From Tricholoma matsutake (Eukaryota > Basidiomycota > Agaricomycetes > Agaricales > Tricholomataceae): a DNA stretch of 64,000 nucleotides. The notes under the pieces are model-generated. The model was not told the origin of the DNA and did not search any database. It saw only the letters and a program-made list of their open reading frames with translations. Location of the stretch: the NCBI GenBank assembly GCA_026075535.2, contig AP026545.1:5518001-5582000 (forward strand), in the 5' to 3' direction. Below, piece by piece: positions 1-10,516 of the stretch (positions are counted from its first letter, which is position 1; each line of letters opens with the position of its first letter). The position numbers and the translations under genes are program-made.

Positions 1-529
1 GTGACCGAGGATATGAGCAAGGGCAACAGGATCGGTGGTGATGAGCCTGGATCCACAGATGAAACCGCGGTAAACAGAAGTAGAACCGAATTGACGTTGC
101 CAAAAGCCTATAATATCGTTATTTTCTTGATCATGGAGCTGAGGGAGGTTTCCCATGAAGAAAGAAGAGGAAGAAGGGCCAGGGAGACAACGGAGAGGAG
201 GAGAGAATTGACGAAAAAGAAGAAGAAGGAAAGGAAAGAGGAGGCATAGGAAGAATAGAAAAGCAAAGAAGAGGATGAGGGAGAAGAGCAGGAAAGGCAG
301 ATGAGCGCAAAACATACCAGATCCAAATATCTGCAAATACAAATGTAAATCTCTTTGACCAGGCCACAGGCAGCGGGCGGAATATCGCCTAATATCAAAA
401 AAACATTCAAGGGCATCTTTATTAGTGACCTGAACAGGGAACACCTTGCGATGATATATTCTCCAGCCAATACGTAGTCTACAAATTTGTGCCAAGGTAG
501 GATGATTGAACAAGGTAACGTCGTTTCTG

Positions 530-656
530 ACCAGTTTTCTTATGTTATGACTCAGCGCAGAGTAGCTGAACAATAAACTCTTTCATTGCATGAGGGGGGA
601 TATGAAACGGTTTATTGTTCAAGTTCTACTCTGTGCTGGGTCAGAAGAGAACGGGT
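530..656. repeat. Imperfect inverted repeat
   Basis: The arm at 549-585 (beginning GACTCAGCGCAGAGTAG) pairs with the arm at 603-642 (ending CTCTGTGCTGGGTC). The arms match over nearly 40 positions with a few mismatches and one 3-base gap, and the pairing continues more weakly outward. The loop is 17 bases. It could be a small foldback element or a transcribed hairpin. I see no flanking target-site duplication. Confidence 0.6.
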
Positions 657-803
657 GATATGCCTACAGTTCCATGTCAAGTGGCAAGTCCCAGCTTCCT
701 GCCGGTGATGGCAGCCCTTATATACTGCTGTCAAAAATAACAGGCGTGGATGACACAATTAAGTACGAATCTTTTGTCTAACCTCCTGAACCAAAAGCCC
801 CAA

Positions 804-851
804 AGGAAAGGAAAAATCCAACCCATGCATGGATTGGATTTTTCCTTTCCC
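804..851. repeat. Near-perfect hairpin, 18-bp stem
   Basis: The arm at 804-821 and the arm at 834-851 are complementary at 17 of 18 positions (AGGAAAGGAAAAATCCAA against TTGGATTTTTCCTTTCCC), with a 12-base loop. It lies 160 bp after the previous inverted repeat, in a stretch without recognised genes. Confidence 0.7.
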
Positions 852-2674
852 TGCCTGTGAGTTTAACAGCTCTCTCTGCTTGCGCACTAGGCTATCAGGT
901 CTTCTCCATCACACAATTAAATAACACTCTATCTCTAAAGGGAAACACTACGGTCGTCTCGCTGCTGTGTCCTTTCCGTCCCACGAGCGCGTGCAATGTG
1001 CACGCATTTGTTTGCTGCTATGGTTGTCTCCAACGGATACAATTATCGGACGCGATTATATAGAATAAAAAGGAGGTGCATAATAATTATAATAAAATGC
1101 GTCGACGGTAAGTTCCGATCGATTTGTGGTGTACTTTTTCTCTAGGCGACTAGAGGATCCAGAACTCTAAGTGAAGGAATAAATCTTTCACCTGGCCGAT
1201 TCGAGCTGCGCACAGAGCACTCCTTTGCGCATTCATACATCTCAGCCGAGGAACAATTTCTGACCGGGCATCAGATCTCTTACAGCTAGCCCAGAACCCA
1301 TTAATCGATCTCAATCGGCAAAGGACCCATGAGGTCAAAACTTCAAGCGAAGATGGAGACGCATCTGTGACCTGTCCTCGGGTCGAAGAAGACAAGGCTC
1401 TGTTGCATGCCCCATACAGTATATGAGACAACCAATTGCATTATGCAGGCGTTGTCGCCATCACACGATCAAGAAGTCTCAAAAGTCACACACCTAGACC
1501 GCACAACAAACTTTTGTTCGGCACTATTACCTGCCCAGGGCCACAGTCAAACACGAACGCGTTCACCGCAAGCCACCATAATCACCCTCGTCCCTAGGAG
1601 ATTTCTCGTCCACATGGTCCACCAGATAGATAGATAGTATGAATAGACCATGGTCGTTTGGCCATGGTGCCCTGGGTTAACCAGGGTGATCATCCCTGAT
1701 TGAGGGGAAAGACGACTCGGATAATCTGTGAAGACCGTATTGCATCCTTCAACAGCTGTGGGGCGCGAAGTCCACCTCTTGACATACTACACGAGACCCC
1801 CCGCGCCAAGGCAAAACGATTTTTCGCTTCATTCCTTCCGAATTTGACTAGGTTCCAAAAGATAAACGAACTCCGAGGTACCGATAGGTGTGTTGAGCCA
1901 TGGACTAGGGCATTCTCGAGCACTTTTAGGGGTGCATGTATCTTGTGGAAGCACAGCAGGCACTTCGGGACGCACCCCGTGCAGGCGGAAATTAAGTACC
2001 ACAGGCCTCTTGTCCACAAGAAGCATTCGGTTGTCCCAGCCCAACCAGGCTGTGTTAATTCCTTTCACCTGGACCGTCCGAAGATCAAAAAAAAACAGAG
2101 ACCCGAGTATAGAGCTCCACATCGCCTGAGAGGACATGTCGATCGCAAGCCGAAGGCGGGAGACATAAATTAAATTATAGGCGGAGCGCGAGGTCATAAG
2201 GAGACCGCAGCTGACACGGGAACATCTTTTCTGTCAATCAGAGTCAGCATGAGCCAGACTTGACATGTGGAATGAGTCGAACGCCCACGAAACAGACCAG
2301 CTCGCTTACTTAGTCGATATCGGCCCCATCTCGGAACCCAAAAAGGAACTTTTGACACGAGAGAAAGATTCGTTCTAGGCTTACGAGTATCGAGGTTCCA
2401 GCCAAATCAGCATCCAGATTGATGTAAGGGCAGATAAAACCCGGATATTCGAGTTGGCGAAACCAAGATTTGCACAACCTCCCCACGCTGAATGCAGATC
2501 CAGAGTCGCAGTGATCTCACCTACTCTTCCACTGACTTCCACAAGATGGGGCTGTGATGTGATACTTACGAAAAAAAATATTCGCCCTGGTTCCTGCGGA
2601 TATGTTACAATTTGATGAATTGAAGGAAGATAAGGACGAGATGGAGGAAACCCACGCGGATCCATGATCTAATC

Positions 2675-2899
2675 TTAGCTGTAATACCGATCAAAAGAAG
2701 CAGAAGACGAAGATCGTGGGGCAAAATATACATGGCGTTCTTGGTCAGTGACCCATGCAGCTGTGTTCACGGTCCCCGGTTCCGCAATAACTGAGGGAAG
2801 AGGTTCATTACAAACCATCTTGCCGTCCGGGCACTCTGAGAAATACAATTCGAATTTGGGATTGGTGGCCAGCATGGCGTCTATCGAGATCTGACCAGA
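2675..2899 (-). CDS. Possible exon of an unrecognised gene
   Basis: An open minus-strand reading begins after a CAG acceptor-like site near 2900 and includes the stretch DAMLATNPKFELYFSECPDG, then VTDQERHVYFAPRSSSSASF. Its composition is that of a normal globular protein, not low complexity, and codon use resembles the neighbouring host genes. A further open minus-strand stretch lies at 2381-2665, with GTAAGT-like donor sites, so a multi-exon gene is possible. I do not recognise the family and cannot fix start, stop or introns. Confidence 0.25.
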   Translation of the reverse strand, partial: SGQISIDAMLATNPKFELYFSECPDGKMVCNEPLPSVIAEPGTVNTAAWVTDQERHVYFAPRSSSSASFDRYYS

Positions 2900-3495
2900 T
2901 AGAATACGTCGTTAATCACAACACCGCGTATCGGATTGTGATGATTCAAGGCTTGGATTCGATAAGATCCTTTAACGTACAGGAAACGTTCCGCAAGGAA
3001 TGAAATCAAAATATATCCTCATCTAGTTGCGTACGGTAGAACGCTATAACTCAGCACGTATTCAGCAGATTGTTCCCGTGCATTTTGATCGGCGGTAAAC
3101 ATACCTATAAGAAAGCCATAAATCTATGACAAATGTCTCTCACAGAACAAGCTAAGCAGCTTATGTCAAAAGATCTATTACCATTCCAGGCATTGGGAGC
3201 GGCCACTGTTCGTCCGAGAACGGCTCTCCAAAGCGGTCGCGATATAGCACGACTAGGTTGTACAGAGCATGCTGAGCCTCAATAGCTCTTGATTATGGTT
3301 ACATGATTGATGAAGCGGCGTGGGGAACTGCTTAGGGTAGGCGATGACGAGAGTAACATGGTAGGAGGATGAAACAGGGACATGTAGAAATCTCCACGTT
3401 GTGATAAATAGTTGTCCGCGGAAGGCACCATAGATATAACCTGTCAAGTGTCCAACTTCAGTCCGAAACCTGACGATCATGTTCTTCCACCGGCT

Positions 3496-4531
3496 TCAAC
3501 CTGATAAACACCAGGTGCAGACTTCTTTCCCAATCTTCACGGTCACCTCACTTACATCAAATGTACCAGTTTTTGGTGCTGAGAGCTTGGCCCTGTGGCG
3601 ATCGTTGATTGTCGAGATCAGATCATGAGGAAGGTGGGAAATTGTGGGAAAATCTGCCTCGGGCACAGGCTCGGGCGACAGGCTTGCAGGTGAGGATATG
3701 CGTATGTTCTCGGGTTCATTCCCTTCTTCGGAACTTGCTTTAGACGCGTGCCTGTCGAGAAGAGCCCATGCAAACGATGCATGGAATCGTGGATTGGTAT
3801 AAAATTCTTTTTGTCGAATACTCTGAAGCGTAGGCGTCAAGGCATCAGACAACGCTCGTAACTGGAGAACAGGGAGTCTGTTTCGCTTCATCCTACAGCA
3901 ACGAGTGCATTTACCTCCCGGTGTCCAGCACCAATTTCCATCGTCAAAAACGTTCTGCTACGCTCGTCATTGATAAGCTCTGAAAATGTCGCAAATGACG
4001 CTGTAAACCTGCATATAACGTCTCAATTGGTTCTCATAGTGATCATGGATGATTTACGGAGCAAATTGTCTGGAGAGGTTCTTTACTGCTCTCTTGAAAA
4101 CCTCTCGTTGATGCGCTCGCAGGTAAGTCGGTCTAGAAAGAGAAATATGAAGCTCGGATTTCTTGGACAGTTCTCCTGCCGACCAAGAATTGTTCAAAGC
4201 GGGGACAGCAGCCTTGGCATCATCAAACGCATCATGAATGACCTTGTTCAGGGCAGACCCCCGTTCCACGGCCAATGAGACGTAGACATATGCAGCATAT
4301 TGTCCGTCAACGTGGGGTGTGGTCCGAACTCGACCTTGATGTAGGGCCGGGTTGTCCACAGGGGCGGGCGTGGTCAACGAAGGAGATAGCGAAGGCAGCT
4401 TCCTATTCAAGATAAAAGGAACATAAAATAATCAACTGACAATGCTTTGCTCACCTTTTCTTTGCAACAGGAGGCTCATCATCGTCTTCTGAACTAAAGT
4501 AGGCAACCAATGCAGCCGAGCATCTTCTCAT
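3496..4531 (-). CDS. USB1: U6 snRNA phosphodiesterase Usb1
   Basis: Usb1/Mpn1 is a 2H-family 3'-5' exoribonuclease that trims the oligo(U) tail of U6 snRNA and leaves a protected end, in the nucleus. The four-exon model starts at MRRCSAALVAYFSSEDDDEP and has introns at 4403-4454, 4009-4057 and 3862-3914 (49-53 bp, GT-AG). Both catalytic H-x-S motifs are visible: HIS in ELHISLSRPTYLRAHQREVF (exon 2) and HAS in NPRFHASFAWALLD (exon 4). The spliced reading joins into ...GHRE|LRALSDALTP..., as expected of the family. The stop is TGA at 3496-3498. The product of roughly 285 residues is normal for Usb1. It is divergent from ureG, with 167 bp between the start codons, so they may share a promoter region. 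Confidence 0.88.
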
Positions 4532-4698
4532 TCGTGTTCAGAAGGCTGTAGTGGTGATTGTCAGCAGTAAACTGTCTTGGGTTGTTGGCACGAAAAAAAG
4601 ACCATGATGCTAAGATTCGGAACCCTAACCCAAGGGCCGGCCGTTGTACATGAACATAGATAAGGGATCGCGCATCTGAATTGAAAGCCCCAAAAAGA
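4532..4698. promoter_or_regulatory. Shared USB1/ureG intergenic region
   Basis: These 167 bp separate the start codons of two divergent genes and must hold both 5' leaders, and probably both promoters unless there are undetected upstream exons. I see no clear TATA box. A pyrimidine-purine mixture and the CCCTAACCC string near 4622 are the only notable features. The regulatory role is inferred from position. Confidence 0.4.
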
Positions 4699-5831
4699 AT
4701 GAATGTCCCTTTCATCAACAGTCTCTCGACCTCAGGCGAACCTCGCCACGCGCATACGCACGAACCTGGAGTAACACACAGTCACTCGCATGATGGCGGG
4801 CACACCTACACCAATGGCGACGACCACGGCCATACCCATGAACATCTGGAACATCCTGGTACATTGTACCCATTTTGATGAGAAGGCTTATGATCTGGTT
4901 TTCTGCAGGCAAATTCTCTGAACGTGACATGCCTGATTTCTCTAGTCGAAACTTTGAGGAGAGAGGATTCACAATCGGAATTGGGGGGTGCGTGGATTGA
5001 GCTTCCTGGAATTCGTTTCAAAACCCCTCATCACGTTCCTATTTCAACTAGACCTGTCGGATCAGGTAAGACAGCTTTGACTCTCGCTCTCTGCCAGAAA
5101 CTTAGGAAAGAGTTCAATATTGGTTCGTCTCAAATGTTAGGCTGCCAAAACAAGCTTCTGATACTCAATCAGCAACCGTCACAAATGATATTTTCACCCG
5201 AGAGGACCAAGAGTTTCTGATTAAGAATCGTGCTCTCCCTGCAACGCGTATACTCGCTATCGAAACTGGCGGTTGTCCGCATGCAGCCATACGAGAAGAC
5301 ATTAGTGCAAACATGGGTGCTCTTGAAACCCTTCAAGCCAAGTTCAACTGTCAGATACTCCTTGTGGAAAGCGGAGGAGACAATCTGGCAGCTAACTATT
5401 CAAGAGAGTTGGCAGACTATATTATATATGTCATTGATGTGTCGGCATGTTGGTCGAGTGCTGCCAAGAGACCAAATTCTAACTAATCTTGAACAGGGGG
5501 GTGATAAGATCCCACGTAAAGGAGGTCCGGGAATATCTCAGTCTGATCTGCTAGTTATCAACAAAGTGAGTACTTCCACCAACGGCAGGCGGACTATGTT
5601 TAAACATATTCCAATATTGCAATCACTTAGATCGATCTTGCCCCTCATGTGAATGCATCTCTTGAAGTTATGGACCGCGATTCGAGGCTGATGAGAGGTA
5701 ACGGCCCAACAATATTCTCAAGTGTGAAGGAAAAGAAAGGGATTGACGATATCGTGGCACTCATCTTGGCAGCTTGGAGATCAGCGGGAAGCCCTGGAAT
5801 GGCGGTCCCTGTAGGAGATGAGGAATTGTGA
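4699..5831 (+). CDS. ureG: Urease accessory GTPase UreG
   Basis: UreG is the SIMIBI-class GTPase that drives nickel delivery to apo-urease with the UreD/UreF chaperones, in the cytosol. The chosen start is ATG 4699. The N-terminus is His-rich ([29 protein letters not shown]), a likely nickel-binding tail. The P-loop [12 protein letters not shown] spans the second intron, followed by [54 protein letters not shown] and the guanine-specificity motif NKID. Introns are 4859-4908, 4988-5051, 5123-5172, 5445-5496 and 5566-5630. The fourth begins GCATGT, so it is a GC-AG intron if the VSGGDK motif is read intact. The stop is TGA at 5829-5831. All core motifs are present and the gene looks functional. 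Confidence 0.92.
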
Positions 5832-6829
5832 AACAGGGGGGGATGTCTCACAAAAAAGAGTGATAGCGATGAAGTTACGTGGCTGGATTGTACATTATGC
5901 GACTTGGTCGAAGACGATGAAACATAAATTTCAATTTCAATTTCCTTCCAAGGTCTCGAAGCAGAAACAAAAAATGATTTTTGTACATAGGGAAAACTCC
6001 ACATCCGATCACCTCATGACCAGCAGAGTTGATTGAAAAGATGGTTTGCATTTCCTGATTCTTGGGAGATGTCAATGTCACAGAAACTTGGAATGGCAGA
6101 AAAAGCTGACGCAGAACAATCCCCAAGTTCTGTTATTAATGTCCATCACAACGGAACACTATTGAATCGTAAAGTCAGAGGCTTAGATCACAAAAGTGTA
6201 TGTGACACACCTATTCGACACTAGGTCTGACTTCTGAAAACAGACGTATCCTCAAAAAAGGTGAGAAGTGGTCACGACATCTCCCATAATATCGTAAGAA
6301 AAACAAGCAAACGATCACTAGCAGCACCCATTGATAGAAGTCCATGAAGTGAGGCAAGCGGCTGGTGGGGATTGTATGCTACCTAAGTGCGTTTATATGG
6401 CACTGGACAGCCAGTGCACCTGAGAAACTCGCCAGCGTTCACCATAAACCTTCTAAGGCAAAAATAAGTGGAGAATGTTTCGCGAAGGCAACTGAACGCC
6501 GAGATTTCCATAGCATCGCTGATCCGGGGTGGAAAACTCAGTGCAATCAGCTACTTATTCAGAGCCCTGTCGATGTAGAGACGTGATATTTCCGAAAAGT
6601 AGCGGTGGAAGAAAACCATGCTCCTGCTTCAAGTCCGCCCCTTAAAAAGCTCAGCGGTCAGCGCTGAGGAGATCTGACCGCCTTCAAGTTGCCTTAAGTT
6701 GGCCGACGTACAGAATTTGATATTGTGTGGAAGGCAAGACCAGGGAAGCGAGATTAAATAGTAACAAACATAAGTATGAAACGCGTGACAGCATGCAGTC
6801 GCCTCACTCAGGCTAAGTTATCTTACAAC
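5832..6829. other. Intergenic, nothing recognised
   Basis: This 1 kb lies between the ureG stop and the IWR1 start. It contains only short open stretches on either strand without family resemblance. It must include the 3' end of ureG and the IWR1 promoter. A pyrimidine/purine-balanced stretch at 6640-6675 contains a small inverted repeat (AGCGGTCAGCGCTGAGG) of unknown meaning. Confidence 0.5.
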
Positions 6830-8117
6830 ATGGAGATCGACGCTGAAAAACCTGTGCCTCATTCCTACACTATTTTACGGATCAAAAGAAAGCGCAATGA
6901 AGAGCCACTTGATGCTTTGGGTAGGCCTGCTGTATAGCCCCAGTTTCAACGGGTACTGATTCATCCCAGTCGTTGAATCTGGTGTCCGCAGAAAGAAGTC
7001 TCGCGGTGGAATAGGCGTGTTTCAATTTGCGCAAACGGTGGAAAATGATGCCTGGCAAGACGAAGAAAAGCAGAAAGGCATTCAGGTTACTTTGTACAAT
7101 TTACGTGGCACCGCTCGTAACGCTTACGCGTCGTAATCAGGATCAAATCTCTCGCCTCGCCCGCGAGTCGTCTATTTCAGCTGAGATGAAACCCAATGTA
7201 CCTACACAGGACTCGCCTTCTCCAGTTAGGTCCAGGATGCACAGAGATGATTGGAATCGACGTTACGCCATCTTGGATCAAGACGACAGGGATGCTCAGG
7301 TCCGGAAACCGCTCACAAGCCCGTACGTGGTAAACTCCCGTATGGCCTTTCCATTCCCTGCTGACATAGGTACTATATTCTCAAGACCAAAAGTGATATC
7401 GTCCAAAGACTTGCCACAGAAGAAGAGTCTGCTTCCTGACTTCAAGATGTATGACGCTGTTCCTGCAGTCGATAAACCCACCGTGGATTCCGAAATGGAA
7501 AAATTTCTGCCCATGCTGAATGACTATCTTATATGTAGGTGTCTCACAGTTGAATGTTAGTCGTTCTTTTGATTAAGGAGTAGCGCATGACGTTTCTTTC
7601 GACACAAAGGAAGCTCATTTAGCTATGGGAAAACCAGCCCCTGCGTCGACATCGACATCCAACGACTATGTTTGGGATGTGTTCTATCATCGACCTGCGA
7701 CTCTCAGCGAATGGAATGAAGCCGCTAATGTTGGCACCTTGTGTGTATCAGTGCCATTGTGACACCCATTATCTGATATACCGCTAGATCTGGTCTTCCT
7801 CGCTCGATCGCAGATCCGTACGACTCAGCGTCAGAGGAAGAAGAGGAGGACGAAGCTGACGAAGACTCCAACGGTGCGTTTCCTGCTTTCTTGAATTTCT
7901 GTTTGACAGTACTCCTTCAGCCGAAGAGTATTATAAGAATGATTATCCTGATGAGGACGACCCTTCGTCGGACGATAGTACAGGAAGCGGTATGCACGCA
8001 TAATTTCCGGCATATTTTATTTCCTGATAAGTTACCGCAGACGGTTTTCATGAGGATTCAGATCAGGACGACGTAATAAACTACGACGACGATGGGGACG
8101 ACCATGACTGGAGATGA
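6830..8117 (+). CDS. IWR1: Iwr1-like RNA polymerase II nuclear import factor
   Basis: Iwr1 (SLC7A6OS in animals) binds assembled RNA polymerase II and carries its nuclear localisation signal into the nucleus. The seven-exon model starts at MEIDAEKPVPHSYTILRIKR; the basic IKRKR stretch fits the N-terminal bipartite signal, followed by EPLDALVVES. The C-terminal half has the family block SNDYVWDVFYHRPATLSEW and SGLPRSIADPYDSASEEEEE, then EEYYKNDYPDEDD and an acidic tail ending DDHDWR with TGA at 8115-8117. Introns are 6921-6969, 7086-7140, 7535-7583, 7741-7787, 7874-7920 and 7990-8040. The acceptor of the third and the last base of the fifth intron are the least certain choices. The gene is convergent with the next one, 56 bp between stops. 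Confidence 0.85.
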
Positions 8118-8173
8118 CATATTTGCATTTACATTGGCAGACGGATACAACATTACTCATTTTGTACAGTACA

Positions 8174-8648
8174 CTAGTTAATATACACCCTTTTCACCTC
8201 TTCCATCTTTCGCCCTCTCCTTGCGTTAAGGACTCGCAGGAACAACAGAACTGCAAGCATGGCAAGGGCAACCGCAACAGTCAAACCTGCACCAACAAGC
8301 TTGCGTCGACAGGATTGATCTGCTAGTGATGATCAGATGGTGTGGAGGTAAGACTTATAGCTGCACATCCTCGGTCTTGAGTGTTTCCGCAACGAGTGCA
8401 CCACTCCGACGTCATGTTGATGCCCGAGGCCTAGAAACTACAGATCAGGAAGATAGGTTGAATAAAAAGAGGAACTATCTTACCGCCACGATATCAACGA
8501 AGTGGGCGAGAGGGACGTCTGCTCCGGTAGAGTTGAAGAATGTATAAGTTTTGAAGTCAGCGCTATTCTTGAAGCTAAACTGCAAAACAGGTTGCCCGCC
8601 TGATGTCGGCTGTCCCACTTCAAGCGCAACAGTGGTCCGAATAGTTGA
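8174..8648 (-). CDS. C-terminal end of a membrane-anchored histidine-phosphatase-like protein
   Basis: The minus-strand exon 8648-8484 reads STIRTTVALEVGQPTSGGQP, then LQFSFKNSADFKTYTFFNST and VPLAHFVDIVA. It is followed by a 53 bp GT-AG intron (8431-8483) and an exon with the Cys pattern SEWCTRCGNTQDRGC. The last open part (8326-8174) is a membrane segment, GLTVAVALAMLAVLLFLRVL, flanked by a basic stop-transfer NARRGRK, ending TAG at 8174-8176. This fits a secreted, single-pass type I protein. The Cys-rich tail before the membrane segment resembles fungal histidine acid phosphatases, but the catalytic RHG region is not in the window, so that assignment is tentative. One frame change between the Cys exon and the membrane exon is unexplained. 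Upstream exons could not be followed and repeat DNA starts about 300 bp away. Confidence 0.42.
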
Positions 8649-8959
8649 CTATGATTTTGAAAGAACAGTAAGTTGTCCTGCCTGGGAGGTCAGAAACTTC
8701 CTTTGGCCTCCTCTTGGAACCCCGTCGGGCTGTAGAATTTATTCGTGTAAAGACAGATTCGACCAAGAGGTGACAGATCGTGGAATAACGGACGTTGGAT
8801 CTGGATGGACCCTGGTCGTGTGAACCAGCCGGCATACCCTCGGCAGATCAATCGCAGATCCAATTTGACATCCAGCACATCACGGCAATCATTGATAACT
8901 TATTGGAGAGAAAGACAGTATAAGTACGAGAATTATAAGTATGTAGTAGAAATCATTGT

Positions 8960-9870
8960 TTATAGAGTGAAAGGGGGTAATAAGATTGTAGGATCAGCAG
9001 ACACCTGGCCACACAATCGGCGGGAAGAGTCATTGTGATGATCAACAATGGAGTGAAGATTATTCATATGATGCGCATTGTATGAATTCAAGTTGCTAAG
9101 AGCCCCTTGTCTTTCCTCTGGAATACCCAACACTACTTCTTCATCATATCCAATGGCAAATTTGTTGAGAAATTCAGTGTCATCTCGAAGACATTGCCGC
9201 CAACCTCGATGCTGCTCAGAAAGGTGCTGATGGATGTTATACTTCCAGTGGACCTCACTACAAAACTTGCAGAGGACTGGCACATTGGTGCACTGCTTTG
9301 CCTGAGAGACTTTAGCCACTGCACTAATTAAAAAGCCATATGCAAGGGGACAGTCTGATGAAGGTTTTCCTCCTTTACCAATTCCAATCTTACATTTGCC
9401 ATTAATGCTTGATTGACCACAAGACCCACAAGGAAAGGGTAAAGTCACCTAATAATAAATATCAATTAATGTCCAAGCCTGAGACTTCCAGCTTACCGAG
9501 CTACTTATGTCTCCTGTTCTTGGAGTTTGTGAAGAATGTGAGCACCCATATGATTTTGACGACTGGGTCCATCAACCCAACTCCCACAGATTTGGCATGG
9601 TTGAGAGGTGGTGCTGGGAATAGGTGGTGTCACTAACATGCTTGAATGTTCAATCATTACTGGAGGCACTAAAATTTCGAGAGCTATTAGTAGAAGTGCA
9701 CACGGTAGTATTGGAAATATACCATCTGATAATGTAACACGGTATGGAAATTGTCCTTTGAAAACAGAAATACTGAAGACATTCAAAGGACAACTTGGCC
9801 TTTCCTTGCTTCACAAAGGCTCCACATCAGTCACAAACAGATCCATTCCTGTTCGAGTTGGAGGCATTAG
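8960..9870 (-). pseudogene. Decayed zinc-motif gene typical of Agaricomycete repeats
   Basis: On the minus strand one block carries CQICGSWVDGPSRQNHMGAH (C-x2-C, H-x4-H spacing) and, after an intron-like gap near 9449-9505, a second carries FPCGSCGQSSINGKC, then KQCTNVPVLCKFC, WKYNIHQHLSEQH. These Cys/His patterns suggest two or three zinc-binding modules. A TAA stop precedes a usable splice donor, and TGA interrupts the upstream part near 9810, so the copy is broken. I associate such blocks with repetitive ORFs of mushroom genomes from memory and cannot name the family. The papain-like fragment at 10228-10419 on the same strand probably belonged to the same gene. Confidence 0.45.
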
Positions 9871-10227
9871 CGGTATCACAAGGTGATTGATTTTCTTTAC
9901 TAGTAGATGAACATGAAGAATAAACATGAAGAGAAGGAGTGTTTTGAGATAGTACACAATTTACAGTGTTAGATCTCCATTGTGGTAGCAGGTTAGAAAG
10001 GAGAATGTGCCTCTAGGAGTTCCAGAGATGTGAAAATATGATCAAAAATAGATAATGCAATAACACGATAATGAGTCAAACTCTGCTCACAAAAGGGCAG
10101 ACTTCAAATTCTGCTGAGTGAGCCAAACAAGCCATGCAATCACCTTATATGGTATACCCCCCATGGGAACAGATGTCCATGATCAGTGGATCTGACACCT
10201 CTTGGATTTGACTGTATGAAACTTGCG

Positions 10228-10419
10228 CTAATGGGCCGTTGCTGCGCATGGCAGGTAGATTCCAATGATCGCATTTTCATGTGTTATTAGGTTTGGTGCC
10301 ATACTTTCATAGACTAAGGACTGTCCTGTCAGCAACCCATCATGGTACCATACCATCCCTGAACCTGTGATGACCCACACGGTGAAATGATCTGCCGCAT
10401 AGTATATCACACCTCTCAA
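10228..10419 (-). pseudogene. Papain-like (USP/Ulp type) peptidase C-terminal fragment
   Basis: The minus-strand reading RGVIYYAADHFTVWVITGSG followed by VWYHDGLLTGQSLVYE has the layout of the His box of ubiquitin-specific-protease-like domains: a His within a hydrophobic strand, then a W-Y-x-D-G strand. The catalytic Cys region is not found upstream, and the reading stops after 63 residues, so this is a fragment. It lies on the same strand and just upstream of the zinc-motif pseudogene. The assignment is by motif shape only. Confidence 0.38.
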
Positions 10420-10516
10420 GTTGTACCTTCAATGGACGTTGCTAGACGTAGATTCCAACGTATCCTGAGCAAAGGCATCTTCCCCTAAGTCGATTGCAAT
10501 CATAGATGGATGATGT

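Larger units (their letters stand above)
1..3495. other. Left flank, no gene recognised
   Basis: This 3.5 kb stretch has mixed base composition with ordinary CpG content, unlike the repeat region beyond 9 kb, so it is probably host DNA. Short open stretches occur on both strands, but none shows a family signature I recognise. The best candidates for exons are on the minus strand at 1.8-2.2 kb and 2.4-2.9 kb. Two inverted repeats (530-656 and 804-851) are listed separately. A polybasic K/R/E-rich open stretch at 1-249 is low complexity and I do not call it a gene. Confidence 0.5.

Noticed and set aside
1..249. K/R/E-rich protein at the left edge
   Set aside because: The tail is a purine-rich low-complexity run, and no homologous domain or splice context supports it.
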